NCBI RefSeq assembly: GCF_023652955.1
Contig: NZ_JAKLOY010000006.1
Location: forward strand, 186,001 to 250,000
From: Geomonas sp. Red32
GTDB lineage: Bacteria; Desulfobacterota; Desulfuromonadia; Geobacterales; Geobacteraceae
DNA: 64,000 nucleotides
Reading direction: 5' to 3'
Each line of letters opens with the position of its first letter. Position 1 is the stretch's first letter. The position numbers were made by a program, and so were the translations under genes. Under the pieces are notes generated by a model, which ran no database searches, was not told the origin of the DNA, and saw only the letters and a list, made by a program, of their open reading frames with translations. Of the stretch, positions 25,377 through 34,279 are shown one piece after another.

Positions 25377-26387
25377 TTATTTCCGGTGGCAGCTCTCGCA
25401 GTCGCCGGAGGCGCTGAAGGCAGTTTTGCCATCGTGGCAGGCGCCGCAGGAGTTGCCTTTTTCCATCTGGTACATGGTGAAGTGCTTCGCGTCGGTGCTG
25501 TACGGGAAGATCTTGGTGTGGCAGTCCTTGCACTTGTACTTGGTCAGGTGGACCTTGTGATCGAAGCGGGCTACGCCGATGGTGGTCTTGAAGTCGACCA
25601 CGCCGGGGTTGAAGGCTTTGTGGCACTTGTTGCAATCGCTGACGGCGTAGAAGGCGGTCTTGCCGTTGTGGCAGGCCCCGCAGGATTTACCGTTGGCCAT
25701 GTCGGACATGGTGTTGTGTTTGGCGCCAGCCTTGAACTGGAAGATTTTGGTGTGGCAGTCTTTGCAGGTGTACTTGGCGGTGTGGTAGTCGTGGCTGAAG
25801 AGGACGGCGCCGATCCCTTTGACGGGGAAGGTGATGTCGTGGGTCTTCATCCCTTTATGGCAGCGGCCGCAGTTGCCGACCACGGTGAAGGCCCGCTTGT
25901 CGTTGTGGCAGGCGCCGCAGGAGCGGCCCTTCTCCATCTCGGCCATGGTCGCACGACCGCCGGGGAGCACCTTGGCGTTGTGGCAACCGTGGCAGTCGCC
26001 GTTGGTCTTGGCGACGTGGAAGGTGTGGTTGAAGGCTACCTCGCCGCCACCCTTAACTTTGAAATCGACGGTTTTCGGAGAAGACTTGTGGCACTTGTTG
26101 CAGCTTTTCGAGTCAGCTACGCTGAAGGCTTTCATCCCGGTGTGGCAGGCGCCGCAGGATTTAGTCTTTTCCATTTCCGCCATGGTGAAATGACGACGCT
26201 CTTTCAGATTGAAAATAGCGTTGTGACACACCTTGCAATTGTTGTTATATTTCTTCAGGTGGAGCTCATGGCTGAAGGTAACCGGCCCGGAGTTCTTAAT
26301 AGGGAACTTGATGTCCTTTGTTTCCACCGCCCATACCTGGGTGCTGCAAAGGATAAGAAGCGTGAGGATGGCGAGGCGCAACTGCAT
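25377..26387 (-). CDS. Dodecaheme c-type cytochrome, four triheme c7-like modules
   Basis: This 336-residue exported cytochrome has twelve CXXCH heme sites: CKVCH, CGACH, CNKCH, CHGCH, CGACH, CGRCH, CKDCH, CGACH, CNKCH, CKDCH, CGACH and CESCH. They fall into four repeats of about 75 residues, each FSHxxH...CxxCH...M..M..CGACH...CxxCH. This is the arrangement of the GSU1996-type nanowire cytochromes, whose modules resemble PpcA-like c7. The periplasm is the expected location, conducting electrons between inner and outer membrane. I chose ATG 26387 (MQLRLAILTLLIL), which has AAGGAG upstream and begins the signal peptide; a longer frame would add 27 residues over the promoter. It has its own promoter and terminator. 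Confidence 0.95.
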   Translation of the reverse strand: MQLRLAILTLLILCSTQVWAVETKDIKFPIKNSGPVTFSHELHLKKYNNNCKVCHNAIFNLKERRHFTMAEMEKTKSCGACHTGMKAFSVADSKSCNKCHKSSPKTVDFKVKGGGEVAFNHTFHVAKTNGDCHGCHNAKVLPGGRATMAEMEKGRSCGACHNDKRAFTVVGNCGRCHKGMKTHDITFPVKGIGAVLFSHDYHTAKYTCKDCHTKIFQFKAGAKHNTMSDMANGKSCGACHNGKTAFYAVSDCNKCHKAFNPGVVDFKTTIGVARFDHKVHLTKYKCKDCHTKIFPYSTDAKHFTMYQMEKGNSCGACHDGKTAFSASGDCESCHRK

Positions 26388-26439
26388 GGTCCACTCCTTG
26401 TGACATTGTTTTAATCTGCCGTCCAGGCAACAGCGGCAT

Positions 26440-26468
26440 AATATACACACGGATTGCTGCATCGTCAA
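26440..26468 (-). promoter_or_regulatory. Sigma-70 promoter of 12-heme cytochrome gene
   Basis: On the minus strand TTGACG (26468-26463) and TATATT (26445-26440) are separated by 17 bp. Transcription would start near 26433, giving a leader of about 45 nt. Confidence 0.65.
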
Positions 26469-26527
26469 CGAAAAGTATTGGTTGTTACTTAGATTTTTTC
26501 CGTCTCGTCCGGCGTGAAGGAGGTTCT

Positions 26528-27064
26528 ATGAAATTGCGATTCGTTTGGATTTTTCTCCTGGTTTTGTCCGCCAGCGGGATTGCCGAGGCCGCCTTTTACC
26601 GGTGGGTCGACGGCAACGGAGTGGTTCACTTCACCGACAACAAGGACAATATCCCCGCCAAGTTCAGGAAGAAGGCAACCAGGCTAAAACTCCTCGACGA
26701 GCCATCCGTCAATGCCAAACCCGCCACCCCCCCGCAGACCCCGGCACCTTCGCCGGTAGCCGCCCCTCCGGCAGGCCCCGAACTCTATGGAGACCATGAC
26801 CAGGCATGGTGGAGAAACCGCTTCACGACCATGAAGGGTCAGATCCAGGCTGCCAAGGACCGTCTGGCCGAAAACCAGACCAAACTGGTGGAGCTTAGAC
26901 GGAAGAGGGTGATCTACCAGAGGACGAGGGACCGGGAAGCCTACAACACCATGAACGAATCCATCGCCGCCGAGGAAGAAAACCTCAGCAAACTGGTCGC
27001 CAACGGGGAGGCTCTAACTCAGGAAGCCGACCGGGCGGGGGTCCCTGCGGAGTGGCGCCAATAG
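26528..27064 (+). CDS. Exported DUF4124 protein with coiled-coil tail
   Basis: This 178-residue protein has a signal peptide (about 1-21, ending GIAEA), then a DUF4124 module, FYRWVDGNGVVHFTDNKDNIP, which is the hallmark of the family. A Pro-rich linker (about 70-90) and a charged helical region likely to form a coiled coil (about 100-170) follow. DUF4124 is common in exported proteobacterial proteins with no defined function. The start is supported by GAAGGAGG. It is divergent from the cytochrome gene, sharing a 140-bp intergenic region, but functional linkage is not shown. Confidence 0.88.
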   Translation: MKLRFVWIFLLVLSASGIAEAAFYRWVDGNGVVHFTDNKDNIPAKFRKKATRLKLLDEPSVNAKPATPPQTPAPSPVAAPPAGPELYGDHDQAWWRNRFTTMKGQIQAAKDRLAENQTKLVELRRKRVIYQRTRDREAYNTMNESIAAEEENLSKLVANGEALTQEADRAGVPAEWRQ

Positions 27065-27088
27065 CCAAATCCGAGTCTTTATTAGCGG

Positions 27089-27117
27089 TTGCGGGGTCGG
27101 TTAAGCTGTGCTATAAA
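27089..27117 (+). promoter_or_regulatory. Sigma-70 promoter of nadC-birA
   Basis: TTGCGG (27089-27094) and TATAAA (27112-27117) are separated by 17 bp. Transcription near 27124 leaves about 30 nt before the ATG at 27154 and rules out an upstream start at 27052. Confidence 0.65.
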
Positions 27118-27153
27118 AACTTGCCCCTTTTTATACAGGAGACCCGCAATAAG

Positions 27154-27984
27154 ATGAACGGAATTGACAAGATAATCGAAACCGCCCTCGCCGAAGACAT
27201 CCACACCGGCGACATAACAACCCTCTCCATCCTCCCCAAATCCCGCAGCATGCGCGCTCGGCTGGTGGCCAAGGAGTCCCTGGTGCTGTCCGGGATCAAG
27301 GTGGCCGAGCGGGTGTTCACCATGCTCGATCCCCACTGCCGCTTCGAAGCGCTCTTTGCCGACGGAGCCCACATCGAGAAGGGCGACATCATCGCCCGCA
27401 TGGAGGGTGACGCCGCTCTTCTGCTTCAGGGCGAGCGGGTCTCGTTGAACCTTCTGCAGCGGATGTGCGGGATCGCCACCCAGACGGCTGCCTTCGTGAA
27501 GGAGCTGGAGGGGACCGGCGCCCGGGTGGTGGATACCAGGAAGACCACGCCGGGGCTCAGGGTGCTCGAGAAATACTCGGTCCGGGTCGGCGGCGGGACC
27601 AACCATCGCACCGGGCTTTACGACGGCGTCCTCATCAAGGAAAACCACATTGCCGCCGCCGGCGGGATCAAGGAGGCGGTGAGGCTTGCCAGGAACTACA
27701 TCCCGCACACCCTGAAGATCGAGGTGGAGACCGAGACCCTGCAGGATGTGGCGGAGGCCCTGGAAGCCGGTGCCGACATCATCATGCTCGATAACATGTC
27801 CCTGGCCGAGATGACCGAGGCGGTGCTGCTCATCGGCAAGCGCGCCCTGGTCGAGGCCTCCGGGGGAGTAAACCTGCAGACCATCCGCGCCATCGCCGGG
27901 ACCGGCGTCGACATCATCTCCGTGGGAGCCCTGACCCACTCGGTTAGGGCCGCGGACATCTCCATGCTCATGGAGGGTGCTTGA
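27154..27984 (+). CDS. nadC: Nicotinate-nucleotide pyrophosphorylase (carboxylating)
   Basis: This 276-residue enzyme converts quinolinate and PRPP into nicotinate mononucleotide, CO2 and pyrophosphate in de novo NAD synthesis. Signatures: the N-terminal ALAEDIHTGDITT, the substrate-binding DTRKTTPGLRVLEKYSV, the GGGTNHRTGLYDGVLIKENH segment, and the phosphate-binding VDIISVGALTHS near the end. Length is standard. ATG 27154 is chosen because it follows the predicted promoter and gives the family N-terminus. Its stop codon overlaps the TTG start of birA, so translation is coupled. No nadA or nadB gene lies in the window. Confidence 0.97.
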   Translation: MNGIDKIIETALAEDIHTGDITTLSILPKSRSMRARLVAKESLVLSGIKVAERVFTMLDPHCRFEALFADGAHIEKGDIIARMEGDAALLLQGERVSLNLLQRMCGIATQTAAFVKELEGTGARVVDTRKTTPGLRVLEKYSVRVGGGTNHRTGLYDGVLIKENHIAAAGGIKEAVRLARNYIPHTLKIEVETETLQDVAEALEAGADIIMLDNMSLAEMTEAVLLIGKRALVEASGGVNLQTIRAIAGTGVDIISVGALTHSVRAADISMLMEGA

Positions 27985-28967
27985 GCGAGGCCGAGGTCGA
28001 TGCCAGGATCCTGGCGCTCTTCAGAGCGGGCGACGGTTTCGTCTCCGGGGAGTCGCTGAGCCGGCTGCTCGGCGTCTCCCGCACCGCGGTCTGGAAACAC
28101 ATCAAAGGTTTGAGGGCCGCCGGCTACGAGATCGCGGCGGTGCCTGCCAAGGGGTACCGGCTGGTGGCGGCACCCAGCACCCTCAACAAGTTCGAGATCG
28201 CAGAAGGGCTGGAGACCGCACGGATCGGCCGGCCGCTTCTCTGTCTCAAAGAGACCGAATCGACCAACACCGTCGCCTTCAAGATGGCCGAAGAGGGCGC
28301 ATCCGAGGGAACGGTGGTGATCGCCGAGGGGCAGACGGCGGGGAAGGGGAGGCTCGGAAGAGTCTGGCTTTCTCCTCCGGGGGTGAACCTGTACTGCTCC
28401 GTGATCCTGCGGCCCCCGATCACCCCGGTTGCCGCCTGCCAGCTCACCTTTCTCTCCGCTGTCGCCGTCGCGCGCACCATAGAGAAGTGCACCGAGCTCA
28501 CTCCCCAGATCAAGTGGCCCAATGACGTTCTCATTGCCGGCAAGAAGGTCGCCGGGCTTTTGAACGAGATGAATGCCGAGACCGAGAAGGTGAACTTCGT
28601 GGTGCTCGGCATCGGGGTGAACGTCAACGTCCGGGTCTCCCAGTTGGGCGGGACCTTGCGCCATCCCGCCACCTCCCTTCTCGAAGAGGGGGGCGTGGAG
28701 GTCGACCGGCTCAAGTTCGCGAAGACCCTGCTGGCCGAGCTCGACTATCTCTATGGGAGGTTTCTCGCCGAGGGGGACGCCCCCATCCGGGCCGAGTGGC
28801 TGGAACGGGCGCCGGTCCGGGGACACAAGGTATCGGTAAGCACCGGCGACCGGTTCTTCACCGGGATCGCGCGGGGGATCGACTCCTACGGCGGACTCCT
28901 GGTCGAGCTTCCCGGGGGAAGGGTCGAGACCGTGATGTCCGGGGACGTGGCGCTGGTCGACGAATAG
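27981..28967 (+). CDS. birA: Biotin-protein ligase and biotin operon repressor BirA
   Basis: This 328-residue bifunctional protein has an N-terminal winged HTH (about 5-65, SRLLGVSRTAVWKHIKGLRAAGYEI) followed by the biotin ligase domain. The ligase core shows GQTAGKGRLGRVW, the biotinyl-AMP loop, and IKWPNDVLIAGKKVAG. It ends with the SH3-like C-terminal domain. It attaches biotin to carboxylase carrier proteins and should repress biotin genes when loaded with biotinyl-AMP. Translation starts at TTG 27981, inside the nadC stop codon, with GGAGG 5 nt upstream. The rare start and overlap suggest deliberately low, coupled expression. Confidence 0.96.
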   Translation: MSEAEVDARILALFRAGDGFVSGESLSRLLGVSRTAVWKHIKGLRAAGYEIAAVPAKGYRLVAAPSTLNKFEIAEGLETARIGRPLLCLKETESTNTVAFKMAEEGASEGTVVIAEGQTAGKGRLGRVWLSPPGVNLYCSVILRPPITPVAACQLTFLSAVAVARTIEKCTELTPQIKWPNDVLIAGKKVAGLLNEMNAETEKVNFVVLGIGVNVNVRVSQLGGTLRHPATSLLEEGGVEVDRLKFAKTLLAELDYLYGRFLAEGDAPIRAEWLERAPVRGHKVSVSTGDRFFTGIARGIDSYGGLLVELPGGRVETVMSGDVALVDE

Positions 28968-29022
28968 AGTAATCCCCTCGATACGGGGGGCGTAAATCAC
29001 TAACCGTTGTTGGAGGTTTCAT

Positions 29023-29787
29023 TTGCTGCTGGTGATCGACGTCGGGAACAGCAACATCGTGCTCGGCATCTACGACGAAGAAAGACTGGTCAGGGACTGG
29101 CGGGTGTCGACCGACAAGTCCAAGACCATTGACGAATACGGCATCCTGTTTCACGACCTGTTCCGTCTGGCAGGCATCGGTTTCGAAGACATCAAGGACA
29201 TCATCGTCTCCTCGGTGGTCCCCACTCTGACCGGGGTACTGGAGAAACTGGCCCGCCAGTATTTCCGCATCACCCCCTACATCGTGGGTCCCGGCATCAA
29301 GACCGGGATGCCGATCCACTACGACAACCCCAAAGAGGTCGGGGCCGACCGGATCGTGAACGCCATTGCCGGATTCGAGAAGTACCGGCAGGCGCTCATC
29401 ATCGTCGATTTCGGGACCGCCACCACCTTCGACTACGTGAATAAAAAGGGCGAATACTGCGGCGGCGCCATCTGCCCGGGGCTTGCCATCTCCATGGAGG
29501 CGCTCTTCCAGAAGGCGAGCAAGCTTCCGCGTGTGGACATCGCCCGCCCCGCCTCGGTGATCGCCAAGAACACGGTGAACTCCATGCAGGCCGGCATCTT
29601 CTTCGGCTACGTGGGGCTCGTCGACGGCATCGTGCAGCGGATGAGGGCCGAGGGGAAGGAAAATCCCAAGGTGGTCGCTACCGGCGGCCTGGCGTCGCTC
29701 ATCGCGCCGGAGTCGGCCACCATCGAGGCGGTGGACGAATTCCTCACCCTGGAAGGGCTGCGGATTATCTATCAGCGAAACAAGTAG
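29023..29787 (+). CDS. coaX: Type III pantothenate kinase
   Basis: This 254-residue CoaX-type kinase catalyses the first step of CoA synthesis, pantothenate to 4'-phosphopantothenate. It belongs to the ASKHA fold: the phosphate-1 motif is [12 protein letters not shown], the catalytic Asp region is [11 protein letters not shown], and [11 protein letters not shown] is the second phosphate motif. It begins at TTG 29023 with GGAGG 7 nt upstream. It lies 55 bp after birA on the same strand; coaX and birA are often neighbours (sometimes fused) in other bacteria, which supports a cofactor operon. Members of this class need a monovalent cation and resist CoA feedback, as known for the family. Confidence 0.96.
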   Translation: MLLVIDVGNSNIVLGIYDEERLVRDWRVSTDKSKTIDEYGILFHDLFRLAGIGFEDIKDIIVSSVVPTLTGVLEKLARQYFRITPYIVGPGIKTGMPIHYDNPKEVGADRIVNAIAGFEKYRQALIIVDFGTATTFDYVNKKGEYCGGAICPGLAISMEALFQKASKLPRVDIARPASVIAKNTVNSMQAGIFFGYVGLVDGIVQRMRAEGKENPKVVATGGLASLIAPESATIEAVDEFLTLEGLRIIYQRNK

Positions 29788-29987
29788 CTCCGGTTTCTTT
29801 CTCTGAAGAAAACGGGCGCGGTATTATTTAAGTGAGCTCTTTCGAAGAGACACAGACAAGGGGGTAACCGGGACAGGTTCAAACGAGAGAGTTGAAAAGG
29901 GTTTAAAGTTTTTCGTTCGCTTTACTCACAGGTCGGGTTTCGTTTCAGAGTGGATCATGACTGATTCTTATTCTAACGGAGGGCACC

Positions 29988-32084
29988 ATGGGAAGGTACG
30001 AAACGGCTAAACTGCGCAACCTTGGAATTGTGGCTCACGGCGGTGCCGGGAAAACCTCTTTGGCCGAGGCGATCCTGTACAACTGCGGCATGATCGACCG
30101 CCTGGGCCGGGTCGACGACGGCACCTCCACGATGGACTTCGAGCCCGAGGAGATCAAGCGCCGGATCTCCATCACCTCCTCTCTTGACCACTGCGAGTGG
30201 AAAACCTGTTCCATCCACCTCGCCGACACCCCGGGATACGGCAACTTCATCGCCGACACCCGCGCCTGCATGCGCGCCCTCGACTGCGCGGTGGTGATCC
30301 TCTCGGCCATCTCCGGCGTCAAGGTCCAGACCGAGGAAGTCTGGAAGTGGGCCAACGAGTTCGAAATTCCCCGCATCGCCTTCGTCAACAAGATGGACCG
30401 GGAGCGGGCGAGCTTTCTGCGTGCCATCGACGACATGGAGAAGGCGCTCGGGGCCCGCGGGGTCGCCATCCAGTGCCCGATGGGATCGGAGGAGAACTTC
30501 TCCGGCGTCATCGACCTCGTCAAGATGAAGGCGTACCGCTACGCGGACGACCTCTCCGGCAAGTGCAAGGAGGAGGAGATCCCGTCCGAGTACCTGGCCG
30601 AGGCCAAGCGGCTGCGGGACATGATGGTCGAGACGGTGGCCGAGGCGTACGACGCCCTCACCGAGAAGTACCTGGAGACCGGGGAGCTGACCGAGGACGA
30701 GATCTACGACGGCCTGAGGATCGGCACCCTGCGAAACACCTTCACCCCGGTGCTCTGCGGTTCGGCGACTTCGAACATCGCCGTGGGCCACCTGCTCGAC
30801 GCCATCTGCGCCTATCTCCCGTCCCCGCTCGACCGCACTCCGGCGGTGGGGACCGATCCGGTCAAGCAGGAGGTCGTGGAAAGGGCGCCCGCCGAGACCG
30901 AGCCGTTCTCCGCGCTGGTCTTCAAGACCACCTCCGACCCGTACACCGGCAAGATCACCATCTTCAGGGTCTACTCGGGGGTGCTCAACTCGGATTCGAC
31001 CGTCTACAACTCCACCAAGGGGGTAGAGGAGCGGATCGGGCAGATTTTCGAGCTCGAAGGGAAGAAGCAGCACGCGATCAAGCAGGCGGTGGCGGGGGAC
31101 ATCGTGGCGGTCACCAAGCTCAAGGAGACCATCACCGGCGACACCCTCTGCGATCAGGCTAAGCCGGTCGTGTACGAGCCGGCCCAGCAGCTTTTGCCGG
31201 TGATCTCCTACGCCATCGAGCCGAAGACCAAGAACGACGAGGACAAGATCCACGGCGCCCTCCACCGGATGATCGAGGAGGAGCCGACCCTCGAGTCCCA
31301 TCGCGATCCCCAGACCAAGGAGTTCATCATCTCCGGCATGGGGCAGGTCCACCTCGAGGTCATCGTCGAGAAGATGAAAAGGAAGTTCGGGGTGGACGTG
31401 CTGCTCAAGACCCCGAAAGTCCCCTACCTGGAGACCATCCGCGGCTCGGCCAAGGTGCAAGGGAAGTACAAGAAGCAGTCCGGCGGCCGCGGCCAGTACG
31501 GCGACTGCTGGATCGAGCTTGCCCCGATGCCGCGGGGCGAGGGGTACCTCTTCGAGGACAAGATCGTCGGCGGGGTCATCCCGCGCCAGTACATCCCGGC
31601 GGTCGACAAGGGGATCCAGGATGCCGCCAAGGAAGGGTTCCTGGCCGGCAACCCGGTGGTGGACTTCAAGGTGAGCCTCTACGACGGGTCCTTCCACACG
31701 GTGGACTCCTCGGAGATGGCCTTCAAGGTGGCCGGTTCCATGGCCTTCAAGAAGGCGATGGAGCTCTGCAAGCCGGTGCTCCTCGAGCCGATCGTCAACA
31801 TGAAGGTCACCGTACCGGACGAGAACATGGGGGACGTCATCGGCGACATCAACTCCCGCCGCGGGAAGGTGGTCGGGGTGGAACCTAAGGCCAACTCCCA
31901 GATCATCCGGGTGGTGGTCCCGATGTCCGAGGTGCTGACCTACTCGAACGACCTGCGCTCCATGACCAGCGACCGTGGCCTCTTCACCTCCGAGTTCTCC
32001 CACTATGAAGAGGTGCCGAGCCACATGGCCCAGAAGATCATCGCGGAGAGCCAGAAGGCTAACGGCAACAACAAGGCTGCCTAG
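29988..32084 (+). CDS. fusA: Elongation factor G-like GTPase (EF-G2 class)
   Basis: This 698-residue translational GTPase has domains G, II, III, IV and V in normal order. The P-loop is AHGGAGKT instead of the AHIDAGKT of housekeeping EF-G, and the G3 motif is DTPGYGNF where canonical factors have DTPGH; the catalytic histidine is thus Tyr. G4 (VNKMD) is intact. This AHGGAGKT class is a second EF-G found in several phyla; its job may differ from translocation, and some members lack strong ribosome-stimulated GTPase. No rpsL, rpsG or tuf neighbours are present, unlike the str-operon fusA. Symbol fusA is used loosely; fusA2 may be better. The ribosome site is ACGGAGGG. Confidence 0.9.
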   Translation: MGRYETAKLRNLGIVAHGGAGKTSLAEAILYNCGMIDRLGRVDDGTSTMDFEPEEIKRRISITSSLDHCEWKTCSIHLADTPGYGNFIADTRACMRALDCAVVILSAISGVKVQTEEVWKWANEFEIPRIAFVNKMDRERASFLRAIDDMEKALGARGVAIQCPMGSEENFSGVIDLVKMKAYRYADDLSGKCKEEEIPSEYLAEAKRLRDMMVETVAEAYDALTEKYLETGELTEDEIYDGLRIGTLRNTFTPVLCGSATSNIAVGHLLDAICAYLPSPLDRTPAVGTDPVKQEVVERAPAETEPFSALVFKTTSDPYTGKITIFRVYSGVLNSDSTVYNSTKGVEERIGQIFELEGKKQHAIKQAVAGDIVAVTKLKETITGDTLCDQAKPVVYEPAQQLLPVISYAIEPKTKNDEDKIHGALHRMIEEEPTLESHRDPQTKEFIISGMGQVHLEVIVEKMKRKFGVDVLLKTPKVPYLETIRGSAKVQGKYKKQSGGRGQYGDCWIELAPMPRGEGYLFEDKIVGGVIPRQYIPAVDKGIQDAAKEGFLAGNPVVDFKVSLYDGSFHTVDSSEMAFKVAGSMAFKKAMELCKPVLLEPIVNMKVTVPDENMGDVIGDINSRRGKVVGVEPKANSQIIRVVVPMSEVLTYSNDLRSMTSDRGLFTSEFSHYEEVPSHMAQKIIAESQKANGNNKAA

Positions 32085-32098
32085 GCGGCCGCAAAAAT

Positions 32099-32130
32099 GC
32101 CTCCCTCGTCCCTTACCGGGCGGGGGAGGC
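32099..32130 (+). terminator. Stem-loop after EF-G gene
   Basis: GCCTCCC (32099-32105) pairs with GGGAGGC (32124-32130), with inner CCC/GGG pairing. No T-run follows, so it may be a partial terminator or an mRNA 3'-end hairpin. Confidence 0.35.
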
Positions 32131-32166
32131 CACTAAAATGTACTGTTTTGAGGGAGGATGAGCTAC

Positions 32167-33282
32167 ATGTCAGATCGTTTTTCGCCGGAAGATAGTGAAA
32201 TGGTGCCGGAAAAGAAAAAGTCGCAGCAATCGTTGCTGCTTCTGTTACTGCTCATTCTCCTCTTCGTCTATCTGTACTTCTTCACCGGACTGATCAAACC
32301 GCGCCCGGAAGAGGCGCCCCCCAAACCGGTTGCCGAGGCACCGGCGGTGAAACAGAAGCTGCCGCCGCGTGCGGCCGGTGCCCCGGAAGCCGCCAAGGCA
32401 CCGGAGGCGGGCCAGCCCGCTCCGGCTGCTCCGGCCGCCCCGGTTCCCGCGGCCCAGGCCAAACCGGCCCCGGCTCCCGCCGCCCAGTCGAAACCCGCTC
32501 CGGCTCCGGCTGCCCAGGCCAAACCCGCCCCGGCTGCCCAGGCCAAACCGGCTCCGGTACCTCCTGCCCAGGTCAAGCCCGCTCCGGCGGCTCCCAAAGC
32601 CGCTCCGGTACCGGCTGCCCAGCCGAAAAAGCCCGAAGCTCCCAAGAAGGCCGAACCTGCTAAGAAGCCCGAGGCCAAGAAGCCGGAAGCTAAGAAGCCG
32701 GAGGCCGTCAAAAAGCCCGAAGCGAAGAAACCGGAAGCTGCCAAGCCGGCCCAGAAGGCGGGCGCTGCCAAGGAGGCGAAAGAGGCCAAGACCGCCAAGC
32801 CGAAGGCGGTGGCCAAGGCGGCCCCGGCCTTCGCACTCGACATCGAGGGGGATCTTGCACCGAGCGAGGCGGCAACCGTGACCGCCAAGCTGAAACAGGC
32901 CGGGATCGGCAACGTCTCCAAGACCAGCGTGCAGAAAAGCGAGGCGATGCACCGCCTGTACCTGGCCGACTTCGCCGACCACGACGAGGCCAAGGAAGAG
33001 CTCGACCGTCTCAAGCAGGTCGCTCCCGGTGCCTTCTTGCTGAAGGAAAACGGCCGCTACGCCGTCTACGCAGGTTCCTACCTCAGGGAAGGAAAAGCCG
33101 CCGTCGAGCAGGACCGCCTGTTCAACAAGGGGGTCAAACTCCTCCTGAAGAGCGCCACCATCAAGGTCCCCGTGTACCGGATGCGCGCGGGGAGCTTCAA
33201 GGACAAAGCTGCGGCCGACAAGGCGGTGGCCAAGCTCAAAGGGGCCGGTGTGACCGCCAAACCCGTCAAGCTCGGCAAGTAA
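32167..33282 (+). CDS. Membrane-anchored SPOR-like protein with long Ala/Pro/Lys linker
   Basis: This 371-residue protein has one N-terminal transmembrane helix (about 22-41, preceded by KKK), a low-complexity periplasmic linker of about 180 residues made of PAPAAQAKPAP- and KKPEAKKPEA-type repeats, and a folded C-terminal part (about 220-371). The C-terminal part looks like two SPOR-like units (HRLYLADFADHDEAKEELDRLK and VYRMRAGSFKDKAAADKAVAKLK). SPOR domains bind denuded peptidoglycan at division sites, so a cell-envelope or division role is likely. The second ATG (32167) is preferred because GGAGG lies 9 nt upstream, whereas the first ATG at 32158 touches it. An unknown protein and an MglA-like GTPase follow as a likely operon. 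Confidence 0.8.
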   Translation: MSDRFSPEDSEMVPEKKKSQQSLLLLLLLILLFVYLYFFTGLIKPRPEEAPPKPVAEAPAVKQKLPPRAAGAPEAAKAPEAGQPAPAAPAAPVPAAQAKPAPAPAAQSKPAPAPAAQAKPAPAAQAKPAPVPPAQVKPAPAAPKAAPVPAAQPKKPEAPKKAEPAKKPEAKKPEAKKPEAVKKPEAKKPEAAKPAQKAGAAKEAKEAKTAKPKAVAKAAPAFALDIEGDLAPSEAATVTAKLKQAGIGNVSKTSVQKSEAMHRLYLADFADHDEAKEELDRLKQVAPGAFLLKENGRYAVYAGSYLREGKAAVEQDRLFNKGVKLLLKSATIKVPVYRMRAGSFKDKAAADKAVAKLKGAGVTAKPVKLGK

Positions 33283-33292
33283 GAGGGATCTG

Positions 33293-34264
33293 GTGCCAAA
33301 CAAGAAGGTGACCTTTACCATTTCCGCTGCCGCCGCCCCTTTCGTGGGGGACGACAAGCCGCGGAGCGAGCGGTTGAAGGCCGCCAGAGGGCAGGTTCCG
33401 CTGTCTCCCGACGATCTGGTCGTCCTCGTCTTTTACCTCTGTCATGACGGCGATCCGGAAGTGAAGGCCACCGCCATCGCCTCCATGCGGGCCATGCCCG
33501 CCCGTTTCCTGGTCCAGGTGCTCGCCAACAAGGGGCTGCACCCGCGCATTCTCGACGCGCTGGTGCAGCTCCACTTCAACAAGCCGGAAGTGGCTCCCCT
33601 GCTAAAGGCCCACCCGATGCTGAGCGAGCGGTCTGCCGCGTTCCTCGCGCGCGAGGCTGCTGTCGCAACTTCCGCTGCCACGCAACCGGCAGCCTCGCAG
33701 GCAGCTTCACCGGCAGTTCAGCCGACGGCCTCATCGGAAACACCGGCAGGGAAAGATGCCGCGAAGGAACCGGAGTTGCCCGGCGAGGGAAACAAGGAGA
33801 ATGAGGCCCCGTCTGAAGAGGAGGAGCCCGACGAGACGACGGAAGAGTTCCAGTCGAAGTACCAGCTATCCCAGAACATGGGGGTGGCCGATAAGATCAA
33901 GATGGCCCTTACCGGCGACAAGGAGTGGCGATCCATCCTGATCAAGGACAGCAACAAGCTTGTATCGGGCGCCGTCGTGAAGAACCCGCGTATCACCGAG
34001 GCTGAGGTGCTGGCAATCGCCAAGTCCCAGGTGCAAAACGATGAGATCATGCGGGTCATCTGTGCCAACAAGGACTGGATCAAGAACTACCCGCTCAGGA
34101 AGGCGCTCATCGAGAATCACAAGACACCGCTTCCCGCGGCGCTCAGGTTTATCTCGTCACTGACCGAGAAGGATCTCTCCGGGCTGGCGAGGAGTAAAAA
34201 CGTCTCCACGGTGATCGCGACCCAGGCACGCAGGATATTGATGGGAAAAAAAGAAGGCAGATAA
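33293..34264 (+). CDS. Conserved hypothetical protein upstream of MglA-like GTPase
   Basis: I do not recognise this 323-residue protein. The N-terminal region (about 1-120) is helical with a HEAT-like feel (LVVLVFYLCHDGDPEVKATAIASM). A low-complexity Ala/Thr/Glu stretch lies at about 125-185. The C-terminal region (about 190-323) is again helical, with KIKMALTGDKEWRSILIKDSNKLV and a basic end. No signal peptide or membrane helix is seen. The start is GTG 33293 with GAGGG 6 nt upstream. It lies 10 bp after the SPOR protein and 15 bp before the GTPase, so the three are surely one operon. It may be a binding partner or effector of the GTPase; that is inference only. Confidence 0.72.
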   Translation: MPNKKVTFTISAAAAPFVGDDKPRSERLKAARGQVPLSPDDLVVLVFYLCHDGDPEVKATAIASMRAMPARFLVQVLANKGLHPRILDALVQLHFNKPEVAPLLKAHPMLSERSAAFLAREAAVATSAATQPAASQAASPAVQPTASSETPAGKDAAKEPELPGEGNKENEAPSEEEEPDETTEEFQSKYQLSQNMGVADKIKMALTGDKEWRSILIKDSNKLVSGAVVKNPRITEAEVLAIAKSQVQNDEIMRVICANKDWIKNYPLRKALIENHKTPLPAALRFISSLTEKDLSGLARSKNVSTVIATQARRILMGKKEGR

Positions 34265-34279
34265 TCGGGGGATACCAAT

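Noticed and set aside
26388-26527. A cyclic-di-GMP riboswitch before the cytochrome or DUF4124 gene
   Set aside because: Geobacter often has GEMM riboswitches near cytochromes, but no conserved GEMM core is seen on either strand.
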